Of a stretch of DNA of 55,372 nt, positions 34,403 to 46,334 are shown piece by piece. Under the pieces are notes generated by a model. It made no database searches, was not told where the DNA came from, and saw only the letters and a program-made list of their open reading frames with translations. The DNA is from Beroe ovata (lineage: Eukaryota; Ctenophora; Nuda; Beroida; Beroidae), in contig CAMPET010000057.1 in NCBI GenBank assembly GCA_946803715.1, positions 130,516 through 185,887 of the forward strand, in the 5' to 3' direction. The number at the start of each line of letters is the position of its first letter. Within the stretch, counting starts at the first letter, position 1. The position numbers and the translations under genes are program-made.

Positions 34403-35202
34403 AGGATTTGCCAAATGTTATTTTTCCACTGTTTGCCTGATGCGCGCGCGAAAAACAAAGCAAAGGTCAGATATAAAATCTGACAAGGCCCATCATAGAC
34501 AGACAAGTGTGTGGAGTTCAACGTAATTGCTTTTTGTGCATGCTCATTATAAATTCAAATCAGCAAATGAAAACTAAAATGCAGCTGAGAAGTGAGAATA
34601 AATTTTTTAGATTTGTCATGCAGTTTCATACCTTAAATTTTATTTAATCTACAATCTACTTAGTTAACATCTTATGATTCAAATATTATATCTGTTGTGT
34701 CATTGTAGGATTTCACCCTACCCTTGCTGGCGGGATTTNCTTTCTACGACTTTTCAGTTCACTGAGTAGAACAGGGGCGCGCAACGTGTGCAGTGCACAG
34801 TGTGTGTCGAGTTCAATTCAACGTGTTTGCTTTTTGGGCCACTGATATGCAGATATGATATGATATGCTCATTGGCATTGCATGATATGCAAATCAGCAA
34901 ATGAAAACTAAAATGCAGCTGAGAAGTGAAAATAAATTGATTAGATTTGTCATGCAGTTTCATACCACAAATTTTGTTAAATCTACCATCTACCTAGTTA
35001 GCATCTTATGATTCAAATATCATAGCTGTTGTGTCATGTCTCATCAGATATTTTGAAATTATAGTTTCAATAATATTTAATCAATGTAACAACAAAGGTA
35101 GGACCTCTTTTGTCACATTAAATTTATAAAAATAGATGTTATACCTTGAACCATTTACTATTGTTATTACTAAATTTGATCCACAGTTATCAATCAGTCA
35201 GA
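34403..35202. repeat. Two similar segments flanking an N (34403-34738 and 34740-35080)
   Basis: Sequence such as AAATGAAAACTAAAATGCAG and AGATTTGTCATGCAGTTTCA occurs once on each side of the N at 34739, with small differences. The left segment ends in a truncated TGTAGGATTTCACCCTACCC element. This looks like an unresolved pair of haplotypes or a tandem duplication. It also holds the promoter region of the LCAT-like gene. Confidence 0.65.
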
Positions 35203-37425
35203 ATGCTTCCAAAACTGTTTGTCCTCTTTTCCATCATTTTCTTATATGAATCTAAGTCAGCTGATGAGCCAATTACACCAGTCATCCTAATCCCAGGTTA
35301 CTTATCCATTCTCTATGAAATTGATCTATCACTATTCACTGTGTTATTGTTCTCTATTCATGGGAAACTGTGTTTGGCAACATATTCACACTTAGATAGC
35401 TAGAATAGTGGAACTGCTTTAGCAATTACTAACTAATCTATACTCGCAGAAATTTATCCATTCATTTTCAGGAATATGTGGATCTCAGGTGGAAGCTTGG
35501 TACAAGAAAGAATCTGCCCATTACTACTGTTCTAAAGACAGCAAGGGATGGACAAGTTTGTGGTTATGCCTAGAGTGTATGGTCCCTCTGGTATGTTGGG
35601 TTCTCAAATCTCATAGTAAAGTTGATTCAATGCTTCTAACAAGATAAAATTGCTAATTAGTGAGTTATATCTAAAATATCATCTCAAGGCTATCAACTGT
35701 TGGATTGAGAACATCAAACTAAATACATCAGATGTTAGAAATCTCCAAAATGTTAATGGAGTTAGAACAAGAGTTAACAACTTTGGAAATACAGATGCAA
35801 TTGGATACTTAGACAAGGTACAAGATAGTTGTTTTGATAAGCATATTTATACTTGCCAAGAGGAAAATTAATCTTGATTCATGCTACTGCCTGATGCTTA
35901 GTAGTTTACTGTTCCAATAGGCCATAACTTGTCCTTAAGCCTAATTTTGCAGCATCACTTCGTTATTCAATATGAGAATATGATAATTGATCTTGAGGAA
36001 ATGGCCGGCTATGAGAGAGGTGTTAGCATTCGTGGAGCACCATATGACTTCAGGTTTTGAATTGTTTCATGGGATGTGTGTTGATTGGTCTTTATTTGAT
36101 CTGCTTATAATCACTTGGCCTGAGGGTTGTGATTGACATATCAGCTTTTGATTCGTGGACTCATAACATTTGCTTTTGTCACTAGCAAAAGCCAAAATGG
36201 TTATCAAAGATTGATTGATAAAACATATTAACAACTCACTGGACTTAGTTAATGATAAAAAGTAGTACTCATAATTCAGGTACACACCCAACACCAAACA
36301 AGGGAAAGACTTTCTCATCAAGCTCAGATACCTGATTGAGGAAACTTATTACATCAATGATGAGAACAGGGTACTTCTTGTTGCCCACAGCATGGGAAAC
36401 CCGTATCTTGTGAACTTCCTCCTTTCGATGGACCAGGTAATGAGTTGGAATGATGTTCTTTTTGATTTCTTCCCATTATAAGCCTAGATTTCCGGTTTAA
36501 TTTAGGTATCTATCTTGTTTCCAGGCTTGGAAAGATAAATTTATCGATAGCTATGTGTCACTTGCTGGTGTTTTCGGTGGAGCAGCCAAAGCAGTCCGAT
36601 CTCTTGTCTCAGGTTTGTTTCATGTTTAAAATCATATGTTTTTCTGGACCTCTGTCAGATAAAACGAGTTTGATCAGCCTGTAAATCGCTTTAGGTGAAA
36701 CAGAAGGGCTACCTGAGAGTATTGTGAGTCCTGAGAAGATGAGAGAGTTTGAGAGAAGTGCTCCCACAGTGTATTGGCTCATGCCAACTCCATCAATTTG
36801 GGGAGACACGCCCATTCTCTTTACACCAAGCAGGTTTCGTTACTGTTCAGATTCCCTGTGTGGTCACATTGCTTCCCTTTGAATCCATAGCAAAATAATC
36901 ATCTCCTTCAACAAGGAACTACACTGCACAAGAATACAAGGATATTCTGTTCGATTCCCAAACTGACAAAGGAGATGAACTTTACGATTTCGCAAAGGAG
37001 ACTCCACTATTCGACCCTGATATTGGAGTAGACGTGTATTGTATTCATGGAGTTGGTAGTCAGACTCCATACCAGTTCCAGTGAGTTAATGTTGAGTAAC
37101 AAAACTTGTACTACAAAAGGTGTGGATTAAACCTACTACATGACTGATGACACACCCACACACCCTCATGAACTTCAGATACAACGACAAAGGGTTCCCA
37201 GATTCCCAACCGACGACCCTAACTAGCGATGGTGACGGAACTGTTAACCTGGCTTCCCTGGAGCTCTGTAAGAAGTTCAAACGACTCAAAGACTACAAAA
37301 TTATAGACGGTTTCCTGTCAACGCATCTGGAGATATTGCAGCGAGATGATGTGGCATCCTACATTGTTAATCTCCTTCGGAAGAAAAATGTTGCGCTGCA
37401 GCAAGAAAAAGAGAACTATGTTTAG
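35203..37425 (+). CDS. LCAT/PLA2G15-like secreted acyltransferase-phospholipase 1
   Basis: Secreted or lysosomal serine acyltransferase/phospholipase of the LCAT family. Nine exons: 35203-35296, 35472-35590, 35689-35817, 35953-36053, 36280-36436, 36525-36612, 36695-36833, 36916-37080 and 37179-37425; 412 aa, the usual family length. Signal peptide LPKLFVLFSIIFLYESKSA, then PVILIPGICG (family GxxG entry loop), SIRGAPYDFR, the nucleophile in VAHSMGN, the acid in SDGDGTVN and the histidine in STHLEIL, so the triad is intact. The ATG at 35203 is chosen because it begins the signal peptide; an in-frame ATG lies upstream at 35146. AATAAA at about 37535 could serve polyadenylation. Tandem paralogue downstream. 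Whether it prefers phospholipid hydrolysis or acyl transfer cannot be told. Confidence 0.92.
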
Positions 37426-38032
37426 GGATGTGTGTTTGATTTAGCTAACTAATATAAATGAAACCCTTTCAAAGAATGATCTAATTCGAAAAACTTCAAT
37501 AGAAATCTTGTGATTAACTTTTAAATTGTTTGATAATAAATGTTTGTAAAAATGATTGTTTTGTATCGATTTTAAGCCAGGAAATAGAATCTTTGATTTA
37601 TGCAGTTGTTTTTAATTTCGGTACCACAATTAATTTATAAGTTTTTGATTCATCTTATTTATTCCTTCCGATATAGTAACTCTTTTTTGATTTTATGGGG
37701 TGTGGAGAACTATGGACATTTATTCCTTGATCAGTTTAACTCGCATCTTGGTCATCAGCCGATTTATTGAACCTTTCTATAATTTGGGTAATTTTTGCTG
37801 TTTAATTTTTCAACAAATGGCTGGGTTTCCAGCGATGCAACTGAATCATGATTCTCACAAATTGCTAAGAGTGGAATTATTTGCAAACAGAGGTTGTGTA
37901 TTATAATTCTCCTAGATATATACTATGGTGACAGTATGACAGCCCAAGGCAGTGACATATTATCGAGATCACTGCAGCTGTAGATGTTAGCTTGTGCAGC
38001 TACATGTCCACCACTACTGCAGCACCACTACA
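37426..38032. other. Spacer between LCAT-like genes
   Basis: Contains the probable AATAAA of gene 1 (37535-37540) and the promoter of gene 2. No coding exon seen. Confidence 0.6.
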
Positions 38033-41000
38033 ATGTTACTTCTCCTCCTTTCTGTCACTGCAACAGTCGCTGCATTCCCCAATGATACAGTGAACAAATT
38101 GTTGTACCAGAATAGACACTTCTCGGACAGGACTAATAATGAATCAGTTGATGGATCTGATAGACAGACAGATGGTTCATCAGATAAGGGAAATGGAACA
38201 TCAGCTACTCCTATCATTCTCATTCCAGGTGATACTGTTGCATAGTTAAAGTTGAATGCATCTTCTTCCTGAAATCAGTGTTTTTGAATAATGTTGATTT
38301 ATTCCCGGGCAAGTTGCTATTTTCTAAAATTATGTCCCTGCCTACAATAATTATGTACCTGCCTACTGTTTATTATATACGATTGGTTATTACCTTACAC
38401 TATTGACAGGTATATTCGGTAGTCAGTTGGATGGATTGTGGAACAAGACTTCAGTCCCCCATTACTTCTGCTACAAGACCAGTGGAGACTGGACCACATT
38501 GTGGCTAAGTTTCGAGATTATTCTTCCAAAGGTACCAGTCATGACAAGTGTGCGGCACACTGTGTGCCACATAAGCACATAGGTACAATTTACCTGGTAC
38601 ATATGTCTCAGAAGAGTTGCTTAGTCTGCCTGATTGTGGTTTATATATTCTCTCTATTTCTTCAGGTGATTGACTGTTGGGTAGATAACATGTTACTAAA
38701 CTTCACTGACAACACGTTCAGAGATAGAGATGGTGTGAAAACTCGAGTCAATGACTTTGGGGGTGAGTTCCTACCCGTGGATACTATAAGCACTGCTTTC
38801 CTGTTGAGTGACGCTCAGATCAGTCTTGAGACTCCTACAAAACTACCCAATACCCCATTTCATGTCTCACACACTATAGGTACTAAAGGAATTGAGTGTC
38901 TCGACCAAAGCTGTTACTACCCCTACTTTAAAGCCATGGTCGACAGCATCATGCAGATTCCCGGTTACACCAAGAATGTCAGTCTCAGAGCTGCTCCCTA
39001 TGACTTCAGATACGCAGCTAACTCACCCGTCGGTCGTCAGTACCTCAGAGATCTGATGGAGCTCATTGAGGAAACTTACTCGATTAACAACAACCAGAAA
39101 GTTAATCTTGTTGCTCACAGGTTTGAGTTCCTCTTATAGGTGTTGGGAATTGGATTCGGTATCCTACTGGAATGAAACTGATGATTGCCGAAATCAACAT
39201 TTCTGTGATACTTTCCATCTGTAATTTACCTTTTTCAGTATGGGAAATCTCTACATGATTGAATTCTTTAAGAACGTAGGCAAAAGTTGGAAGCAGAAAT
39301 ACATCAGTAAATACATCGCTATATCAGGTACCGGGAAGTCGACAAAAATTATAATTTATTCTCAGATGAAAGTTCGGAGTCACCCGGCGAACAACTTCTC
39401 TGAGAGGCGAGATAGAGCCAAAATTCCACCGGGAATCGATTCAGCGTCCAAAAAAACATAAGTCCTTGCGTGAAAATGGGACAAAATTTTTCTTCGAGTT
39501 TCTGATCTGAATATCGGTAAAAGTGAAATGAGTGACTCCACACTTTTATGCCTCGATTTCGCGGGTATCAAATGAGGACTTTACGGACACTGACGACACT
39601 ATTCATCCACCAAATCATCTCTCCTACTCTCACAGTACAAGTATTGACCCTCTATGTGATCATTTGATGTTTAAACTTGCCGTGAAGCCATGCCCAAATG
39701 ACGACTGTGAGAGTAGGAGAGCTGATTTGGTGGAAAATTAGTGTCGAAAGTGCCGGTAAAGACTTCATTAGAGACCTTCGAAAATGAAGTAAAAAAGTGT
39801 GGAGTCACTCACTTCTTTTTTGATCGATACTCCGATCAGAAATTCAAAGAAATTTTTTTGGCGCACATGCAAGCAAAGTCCATGAATTCCCATGTATTTT
39901 TGGACGCTGAATCGATTCCCGATCGAATTTCGGCCCTATCTTGCTTACCTGAGGAGCTGTATATCATGTGACTCATAACTTCATGTCTGAGAAGAAATAA
40001 GAATTTTCCCCAATTTCCCAATCAGCTAGCTCCCTAATTCTTTCAGATTCGAATTTTACGTCAAAAAATAGGCCAGAAACACTATTTTTCAGTGTGTCAC
40101 GTGCAGAACTGATTTTTGGCCTATTTGTGTGTCCCATTGATTTTCGCGTTTTTGTACTGTTAGCTTCCCACGGGAGAGAAATCGTCATTTGGGTGTGGTT
40201 TCACGGCGAGTATGAACTAAACATGATCGTAACGAGGATTGATATTTGTAGTGTGAGAGTAGGAGAGCTGATTTGGTGAAAAATTTGGGTCGAAAGTGCC
40301 GGTAAAGACTTCATAAGAGACCTTCGAAAATGAAGTAAAAAAGTGTGGAGTCACTCACTTCATTTTTTATCGATACTCCGATCAGAAATTCGAAGAAATT
40401 TTTTGTCGCACATGCAAGCAATGACCATGAATTCCCATGTATTTTTGGACGCTGAATCGATTCCCGATCGAATTTTGGCCCTATCTTGCTTCCCTGAGGA
40501 GCTGTATATCATGTGACTCATAACTTCATGTCTGAGAAGAAATAAGGATTTTCCCCAATTTCCCAATCAGCTAGCTCTCTAATTCTTTCAGATTCGAATT
40601 CTACGTCAAAAAATAGGCCAGAAACACTATTTTTCAGTATGTCACGTGCAGAACTGATTTTGGCCTATTTGTGTGTCCCATTGATTTTCGCGTTTTTGTA
40701 CTGTCTGCTTCCCACAGGAGAGAAATCGTTATTTGGGCGTGCTTTCACGGCGAGTATGAACTAAACATGATCGTAACGAGGATTGATATTTGTAGTGTGA
40801 GAGTAGTAGAGCTGATTTGGTGGAAAATTAGTGTCGAAAGTGCCGGTAAAGACTTCATAAGAGACCTTCGAAAATGAAGTAAAAAAGTGTGGAGTCACTC
40901 ACTTCATTTTTTATCGATGCTCCGATCAGAAACTCGAAGAAATTTTTTGTCGCACATGCAAGCAATGACCATGAATTCCCACGTATTTTTGGACGCTGAA

Positions 41001-43348
41001 TCGATTCCCGATCGAATTTCGGCCCTATCTTGCTTCCCTGAGGAGCTGTATACCTATCATGTAACTCATAACTTCATGTCTGAGAAGAAATAAGAATTTT
41101 CCCCAATTTCCCAATCAGCCGGCCCTCTAATTCTTTCAGATTCGAATTCTACGTCAAAAAATAGGCCAGAAACACTATTTTTCAGCATGTCACGTGCAGA
41201 ACTGATTTTGGCCTATTTGTGTGTCTCATTGATTTTCGCGTTTTTGTACTGTTTGCTTCCCAAGGGAGAGAAATCGTCATTTGGGCGTGGTTTCAAGGCG
41301 AGTATGAAGTATACATGATCGTAACGAGGATTGATATTTGTAGTGTGAATTGACGGTTGTCGGTTTCATACCTGAGGCAATCAAGCACATCAAAAACGCG
41401 CAAATCAGTGAGACACACCGATACCAAAAAACTGGCAAAAACTATTTCACAGGGGGCATACTAGAAATATGTGTTCCTGGCCTATTTTTTGACGAAGAAT
41501 TCAAATCCGGGGAAATTTTTGAGCTAGCTCATCGGGATATCGAGGGAAATTCCAATTAATCTTCTGAGTTCTGATGTTAGCTTAGAAGTCACCTGAGGAA
41601 CATAATACAACTGTCTCCAATCTCCATGTACAATATACATAATACATGAAACACGACCCCCCATCTAGGTGTATTCGGAGGGAGTGTCAAGTCTCTACGA
41701 GCGTTAGTCTCAGGAGAAGTGGAATCCATCCCACGGGTACTTGTAAACGCAAACTCTGTCCGTCTTTTTCAGCGTACTTTTCAGAGCATTTACTGGCTTC
41801 TACCTAAAAAACAGGTGACTATTATACATCCTTATCGTCCAAAAGATCCGTTACACATAAATGAGAATTGCGACTTTTGCATTTTCCAATCTATCCGTTA
41901 CTCATCACTTGATTTCGGACATGTAACTTGGCACGTGACTACACCACGTGTCTACATCTCGCCATGTGACATGATACACTTAATCACGTGACACTTCAGC
42001 TGTGGGATGATGAAGAAGTTCTAGTCTTCACTCCGGACAAAAACTACACTGTGCAACACTTGGCAGACCTCATGGATGCCGCTGGGTAAGCTCATGAAAC
42101 TTCTCCGTGAAAATATGTCTTCTCATCATCCGTGAAATTTGCATTCGTCCGATTTGGGCCTGAAGTAGATCGTATAATAAAGAGGCAAAATATGAATGAA
42201 GGTTTTAGAGGACGATACCGGGCGTCACATATCTTTTAGTATTTAACGGCTGAGTATTTTAGTATTTAACGGCTGAGATCGCTATTACTTAGAGTTTATC
42301 CTGAGTTGAAATACGTGAGAAGACGTGAGAACTTCGCTTTTAAAACATGATATCTAAAAAGGGTGTCGCGTGCAATGAATGTCGTACATTGTATACGTCA
42401 TACTGTATCACCTCATATTTGCATTTCAACCAGTTCAACCACGAGTGACGAGCTTACGTCATAAAACTGTCTTTATCCTTGTCTAGGGCAGACGTGTAAT
42501 CTGATCCATTTCACGTGCTAATTGCATGTCACGTGCTAATTGCATGTCTTGTGATAGGCTTATTCGGATTTGTATAGGGTCACACACTCACTACACACTG
42601 TATCTTATCGTATAGAAGTGTCATCTTGTTAACAAGCCTTCTAGGCACGAGTTTGGCTGGAGTTCAAATTCCAGTCACCTCTGCTTATCAGTTACTTTAG
42701 ATATTATAAAATTCTCGAGTGCCCCCTTTGCAAAGTTATTATTGTTCACAGCAATACAGACGGTAGAGCTATTCTGAAGACACTTGACGGGTCACTGGGA
42801 CTTGAAGACCCTGGTGTGGATGTGTATTGTGTCTATGGAAGTGAGATACCTACTGCAGCTCAATTCAGGTGATTGTACCGCTTATCACTCGGACTCCACT
42901 CCGCACACATTCCCAACCCCATTCCTCACTCATTTGTCAACCTCCTCAATGAGTGAGGATAGACTCTGTTTCTCATTCACTCCTCACCCTATTCCTCATA
43001 TTCCAACTCCCTCACTCCTCCTACGGCAGGTGGAAGCCGGGTTATTTCCCGGACTATCAACCGGAACAGATAGACGATGTGGGTGACGGAACTGTTAACA
43101 AGCGGAGTCTGGAGGTGTGTACCCGGTTTAGCCGGGTGAAGGGTACCCGGGTGTACCCTGGGATAAAACACGGGGAACACATGCAGATCCTCCTCAATCC
43201 AGATGTAATTGAGTACGTGATTGGTGTGATCACTGGAACTGTAGCGGATGGTGAGGGCAGACACAATGAAATAAGGAATACGGAGGCGGGGGATAGAGAG
43301 GGGGAAGATACAATGGGGAATGAGGTGGAGTATGATATGGTATTTTGA
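38033..43348 (+). CDS. LCAT/PLA2G15-like secreted acyltransferase-phospholipase 2
   Basis: Tandem paralogue of the preceding gene. Nine exons: 38033-38228, 38410-38531, 38666-38762, 38880-39120, 39239-39327, 41669-41814, 42000-42085, 42752-42868 and 43030-43348; 470 aa. Start taken at the ATG (38033) that begins the signal LLLLLSVTATVAA; an in-frame ATG at 37994 is possible. After the signal comes a polar insert of about 45 residues absent from gene 1, then PIILIPGIFGSQLDGLW, LRAAPYDFRYA, the nucleophile in AHSMGN, VGDGTVN (acid) and GEHMQIL (His). The nucleophile Ser codon is split AG/T by the intron at 39121-39238, which is absent from gene 1. The C-terminus has an acidic/polar tail of about 30 residues. 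The fifth intron carries a 2.2-kb repeat element. Catalytic set complete; substrate unknown. Confidence 0.9.
39360..41565. mobile_element. Composite repeat: three tandem units of about 545 bp with inverted flanking copies
   Basis: Units start near 39706, 40252 and 40795 (GTGTGAGAGTAGGAGAGCTG) and end near 41345. Left flank 39362-39665 and right flank 41350-41560 repeat parts of the unit in inverse orientation (for example AGTGGAGTCACTCACTT-type sequence against AGTGACTCCACACTTTT). Open frames inside are short and repeated. It lies wholly in one intron of LCAT-like gene 2. No transposase recognised; it resembles a satellite-bearing foldback transposon. Confidence 0.75.
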
Positions 43349-44148
43349 GTGGCGATCTTGTATTGATCGTGGCGGCGTAACTGATGTCAGTTTCATTGCG
43401 GGACAGTTTTTGGCAGGAATTCAGATGTCAGTTAGTTGTTTCACCTTTTCCCGGATACAATTCATAGGATTATATTGCCACAGTGCTTATATTGATTTAT
43501 TGAGTTTAGTTACTTGTATTGGCAATTGATACTTCTGTGATTAATTACTCCGATGGTAATTATATTGAATTATCGATATTTATTTTTGGCAATCTTTCTA
43601 TCATGAATCATATTAACAGCAGGGAGTAGTTCACTGTATTATTCATTTTGCTTTACTTAAAATCTATTATATCAGTATTTCGTATTCAATATTCATAGTA
43701 CAGTTTTAAGTTAGATAATAGTAATTTGAGCAGCTTTTTGAATTCTGTTGTGTAACGGGTATATCTAAAGATCAATCTTGCGTAAGTATTTAGTATATTG
43801 ATAATGGTGCTCTGATTTCGTGTATTCTTTCCTATACCCATCAATATTCCCCAGATTACTAATTGATTGATATGATTTATAAGTTCATTAACTTCGGGTA
43901 TAAGAAATCTTGTGATCTGCATGATGTAAATATGATTTGTTAAGTAATTCATGAATTCCGACTTTCTACGTAAATTGCCTATTTCATTATCTCAAGATAT
44001 AGCACGATTCTCAAAGCGCAACGGGTGCTGTATTATCTGAAACAATTATAATGCATGCCGAAACTTATGATTGGATAATAATGTGACCACGTGACTACAG
44101 ACTAGCTAACACAACCCGATACATTGTTCACAAGATCGATATTGCAGG
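43349..44148. other. Intergenic region between LCAT-like gene 2 and the ribosome recycling factor gene
   Basis: AT-rich sequence, presumably the 3' UTR of the lipase gene and the promoter of the next. No gene seen. Confidence 0.55.
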
Positions 44149-45415
44149 ATGGCCTGCTCTATTACTAGAATCTGTAAGAGAGTCTGCACTGGTAAGTGAA
44201 CTGTGGTTACACTATACATTGTACATCACTGTAATCCGTTGTACAATGTACACTGTACACAGTGGCGGGCGTCTGCAATGCGCGACATGTGCGATGCGTA
44301 CCATCTGCATGCGTTGTCTCCTGCTGTATGGAGTAACTATCATCCCTCCTCCCACAATTGATATCCCCCTGTTTTCAGTTTTACCCCCCTCTCTCTGCCG
44401 GGCCCACACTCAACTGTCAGTGGCTCGCGGAGTGAGTCATCACAGAGGGGCCCACTTCCCACTGGCCGGTTTATACGAGCCAGTCCTGAGTAACGGTTAT
44501 CAGCAGACAGCGGGAAAGAAGAAGAAGGCAAAGGGAGCAGATATCAATAAGACAGTGAAGATTCCCCAAAATGTGGCTCTAAAAGATGTCATAGATCTCA
44601 ATGTGGTGATTAAATAATTGGTTAATTGATAATGGAATTGCTTTAGCTATTGCAATAATCGAAAATTGAGTCGCCCAATTGTTGTTGCCCATGTCGAGCT
44701 TCTCGGAGACTGCCTTGTTCAGGTTCACAGCCGACTGCAGAACGAGTTAGTAGAGCTCCAGCAATCGTATTTCAGTATCAACGTGAAAACCAGTCCTTCT
44801 GTTCTCAGTTCAGTTTACGTTAGGATCGGTGTGGAAAGAGTTGCGGTAAGAAGCTCTTTGTGATCGGGATTTCCATCCGCAATTGAATTCATTTGGATAT
44901 GCGGGGGGTTAAAAGAGCGGTTATCATTGCAGATAACTGATATTTGTCACATTATCAATGAACCTGGCAAATCACTCCTTCTCGATTGTTCGCTCTACCC
45001 TGACGAGATAAACAAGGTTCTAGACGCCGTTAACCAAGGTATTGTTCGTCCGGACAAAAATTGCTGCATGGCTATGATAGTCCGTGCCATATGTTTCAAT
45101 TTCGTCATTTCAGAGACTGTATTTGAAGCCGTTCTGCATTCGAAAAACTGTCTCAAACTATCGTCACCGAAGATCTCTAACGAGTTGAGAACACGGCTAA
45201 TACGCCAAGCGAAGGAGAAGAAAACGCAGAGACTTGAAAGTGGGAGACAGTTTTACCGCTCTAGCATTCGTACTGTAGAGGCAGCAAAAGCTGACATGAG
45301 CCAAATAAAGAGGGTGAAAACCTACCTTGATGATATATTCAATAACTTCAAAAAACAGGCTGAACTTATGTTCAAAGAAAAGGAAATTAGCTTGAAAGAA
45401 GATTTGGACATATAG
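44149..45415 (+). CDS. Mitochondrial ribosome recycling factor-like protein
   Basis: Predicted mitochondrial RRF, which splits post-termination mitoribosomes. Exons: 44149-44191, 44379-44605, 44723-44845, 44933-45038 and 45114-45415, joining in frame to 266 aa, close to typical animal MRRF length. The N-terminus is basic and Ser/Cys-rich, as in a mitochondrial presequence, and runs to a Lys-rich stretch (GKKKKAKGADINKTV) like the linker before the RRF domain. The RRF domain is divergent but ordered: VELQQSYFSINVKTSP, then ISNELRTRLIRQAKEKKTQR (compare the family REHREMLVKLAK block), then a long basic helix and a coiled C-terminus. The 75-bp fourth intron keeps an open frame if retained. The call rests on layout and motif order; a profile search is needed. 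Confidence 0.7.
44210..44270. repeat. GTACA/TGTAC dyad cluster
   Basis: TACACTATACATTGTACATC and GTACAATGTACACTGTACAC lie in the first intron of the recycling-factor gene. Similar clusters occur at 2640-2710, 6290-6345, 51788-51852 and 53585-53640. Confidence 0.6.
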
Positions 45416-46334
45416 AGCACTAGAGCATAAGATTTGAATTAACTTTTTAATTCTTTGATACTGAGTTGAGTGATATACAGCTGTATATCTATTCATTTTC
45501 AATGCATGCTTTTAATTCTTCGATAAGATATTCTGATCATGTGATACCACATAACGCCTTGTCTCAATGATCAGGTAATTCATGGAATGCGCGGAATATT
45601 TTGAGCAGTCATAATTGCGCTAATAAATAAGTTACGCGCGCGCTTCGGCTAGTCCACAAACTAGCGCGCGCGGATTTCAAAGATTCTAATACCATAAGAT
45701 AGCTCTCAAAAATTTCCTCTGAGTCACGAAAGCTCTCGTGAACTATGTATGCCTGTCAGATTTTATCTGACCTTCTTCTCTCGCGCGCGCGAGAAACAGA
45801 GGCCAGCAATACACGGTTTTGTGTTTTGATCGGATTGTGCATGCGCCTCCATCGGACGACGAAAATCAAGTGCACAATGAGCAGTGAACACAAAGCAAAA
45901 AGGTGGCGTTTTTCAGAAGATCAAAATAGGTCAACATATGCAACATAATATTCATTCAATTTACTTTTTCGGTGGCTAAGACTGTATTGAATGAATTTGA
46001 AATGTGTGATGGTTTCATTCTATAAATTGTCATCTTATCTTGTAACCAGAATCCTACTTATGTGCCAATATATTATAAAAGTTCCATTTATTATTATTTA
46101 GTTTGCTGTTTGCAATTAGATGATATGCTATGATTAATTTGATACTATTACTGTTATTATTAGTTTCAAGTTAATAGTTAATCAGTTATCTTTGAAATTT
46201 GCATCTGTATTTAGAATTCCAAAACACTTCAATAAATTGCCTATGCTGATGCAACTTAATTTGAAATTATTCCAGTAAGAAGATGATCCTTCACATGACA
46301 GTGCAATGACTACACTTAGCTAATTGCATTTTTA
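45416..46334. other. Intergenic region with GC palindromes
   Basis: 45637-45672 is a hairpin (GCGCGCGCTTCGGCTAG facing CTAGCGCGCGCGG). 45752-45800 has GTCAGATTTTATCTGACC followed by CTCTCGCGCGCGCGAGAAAC, the same pair found near 26.65 and 34.25 kb. The rest is AT-rich with no gene. It includes the promoter region of the carrier gene. Confidence 0.6.

Noticed and set aside
38438-39139. A continuous 233-codon frame in LCAT-like gene 2
   Set aside because: It spans an intron (38763-38879) and ends at a stop codon inside another intron; the spliced model restores the conserved AHSMGN motif and family spacing.
39532-41559. Several 60-90 codon frames in the LCAT-like gene 2 intron
   Set aside because: They are repeated translations of the 545-bp tandem unit and its inverted copies; no start, splice or domain evidence.
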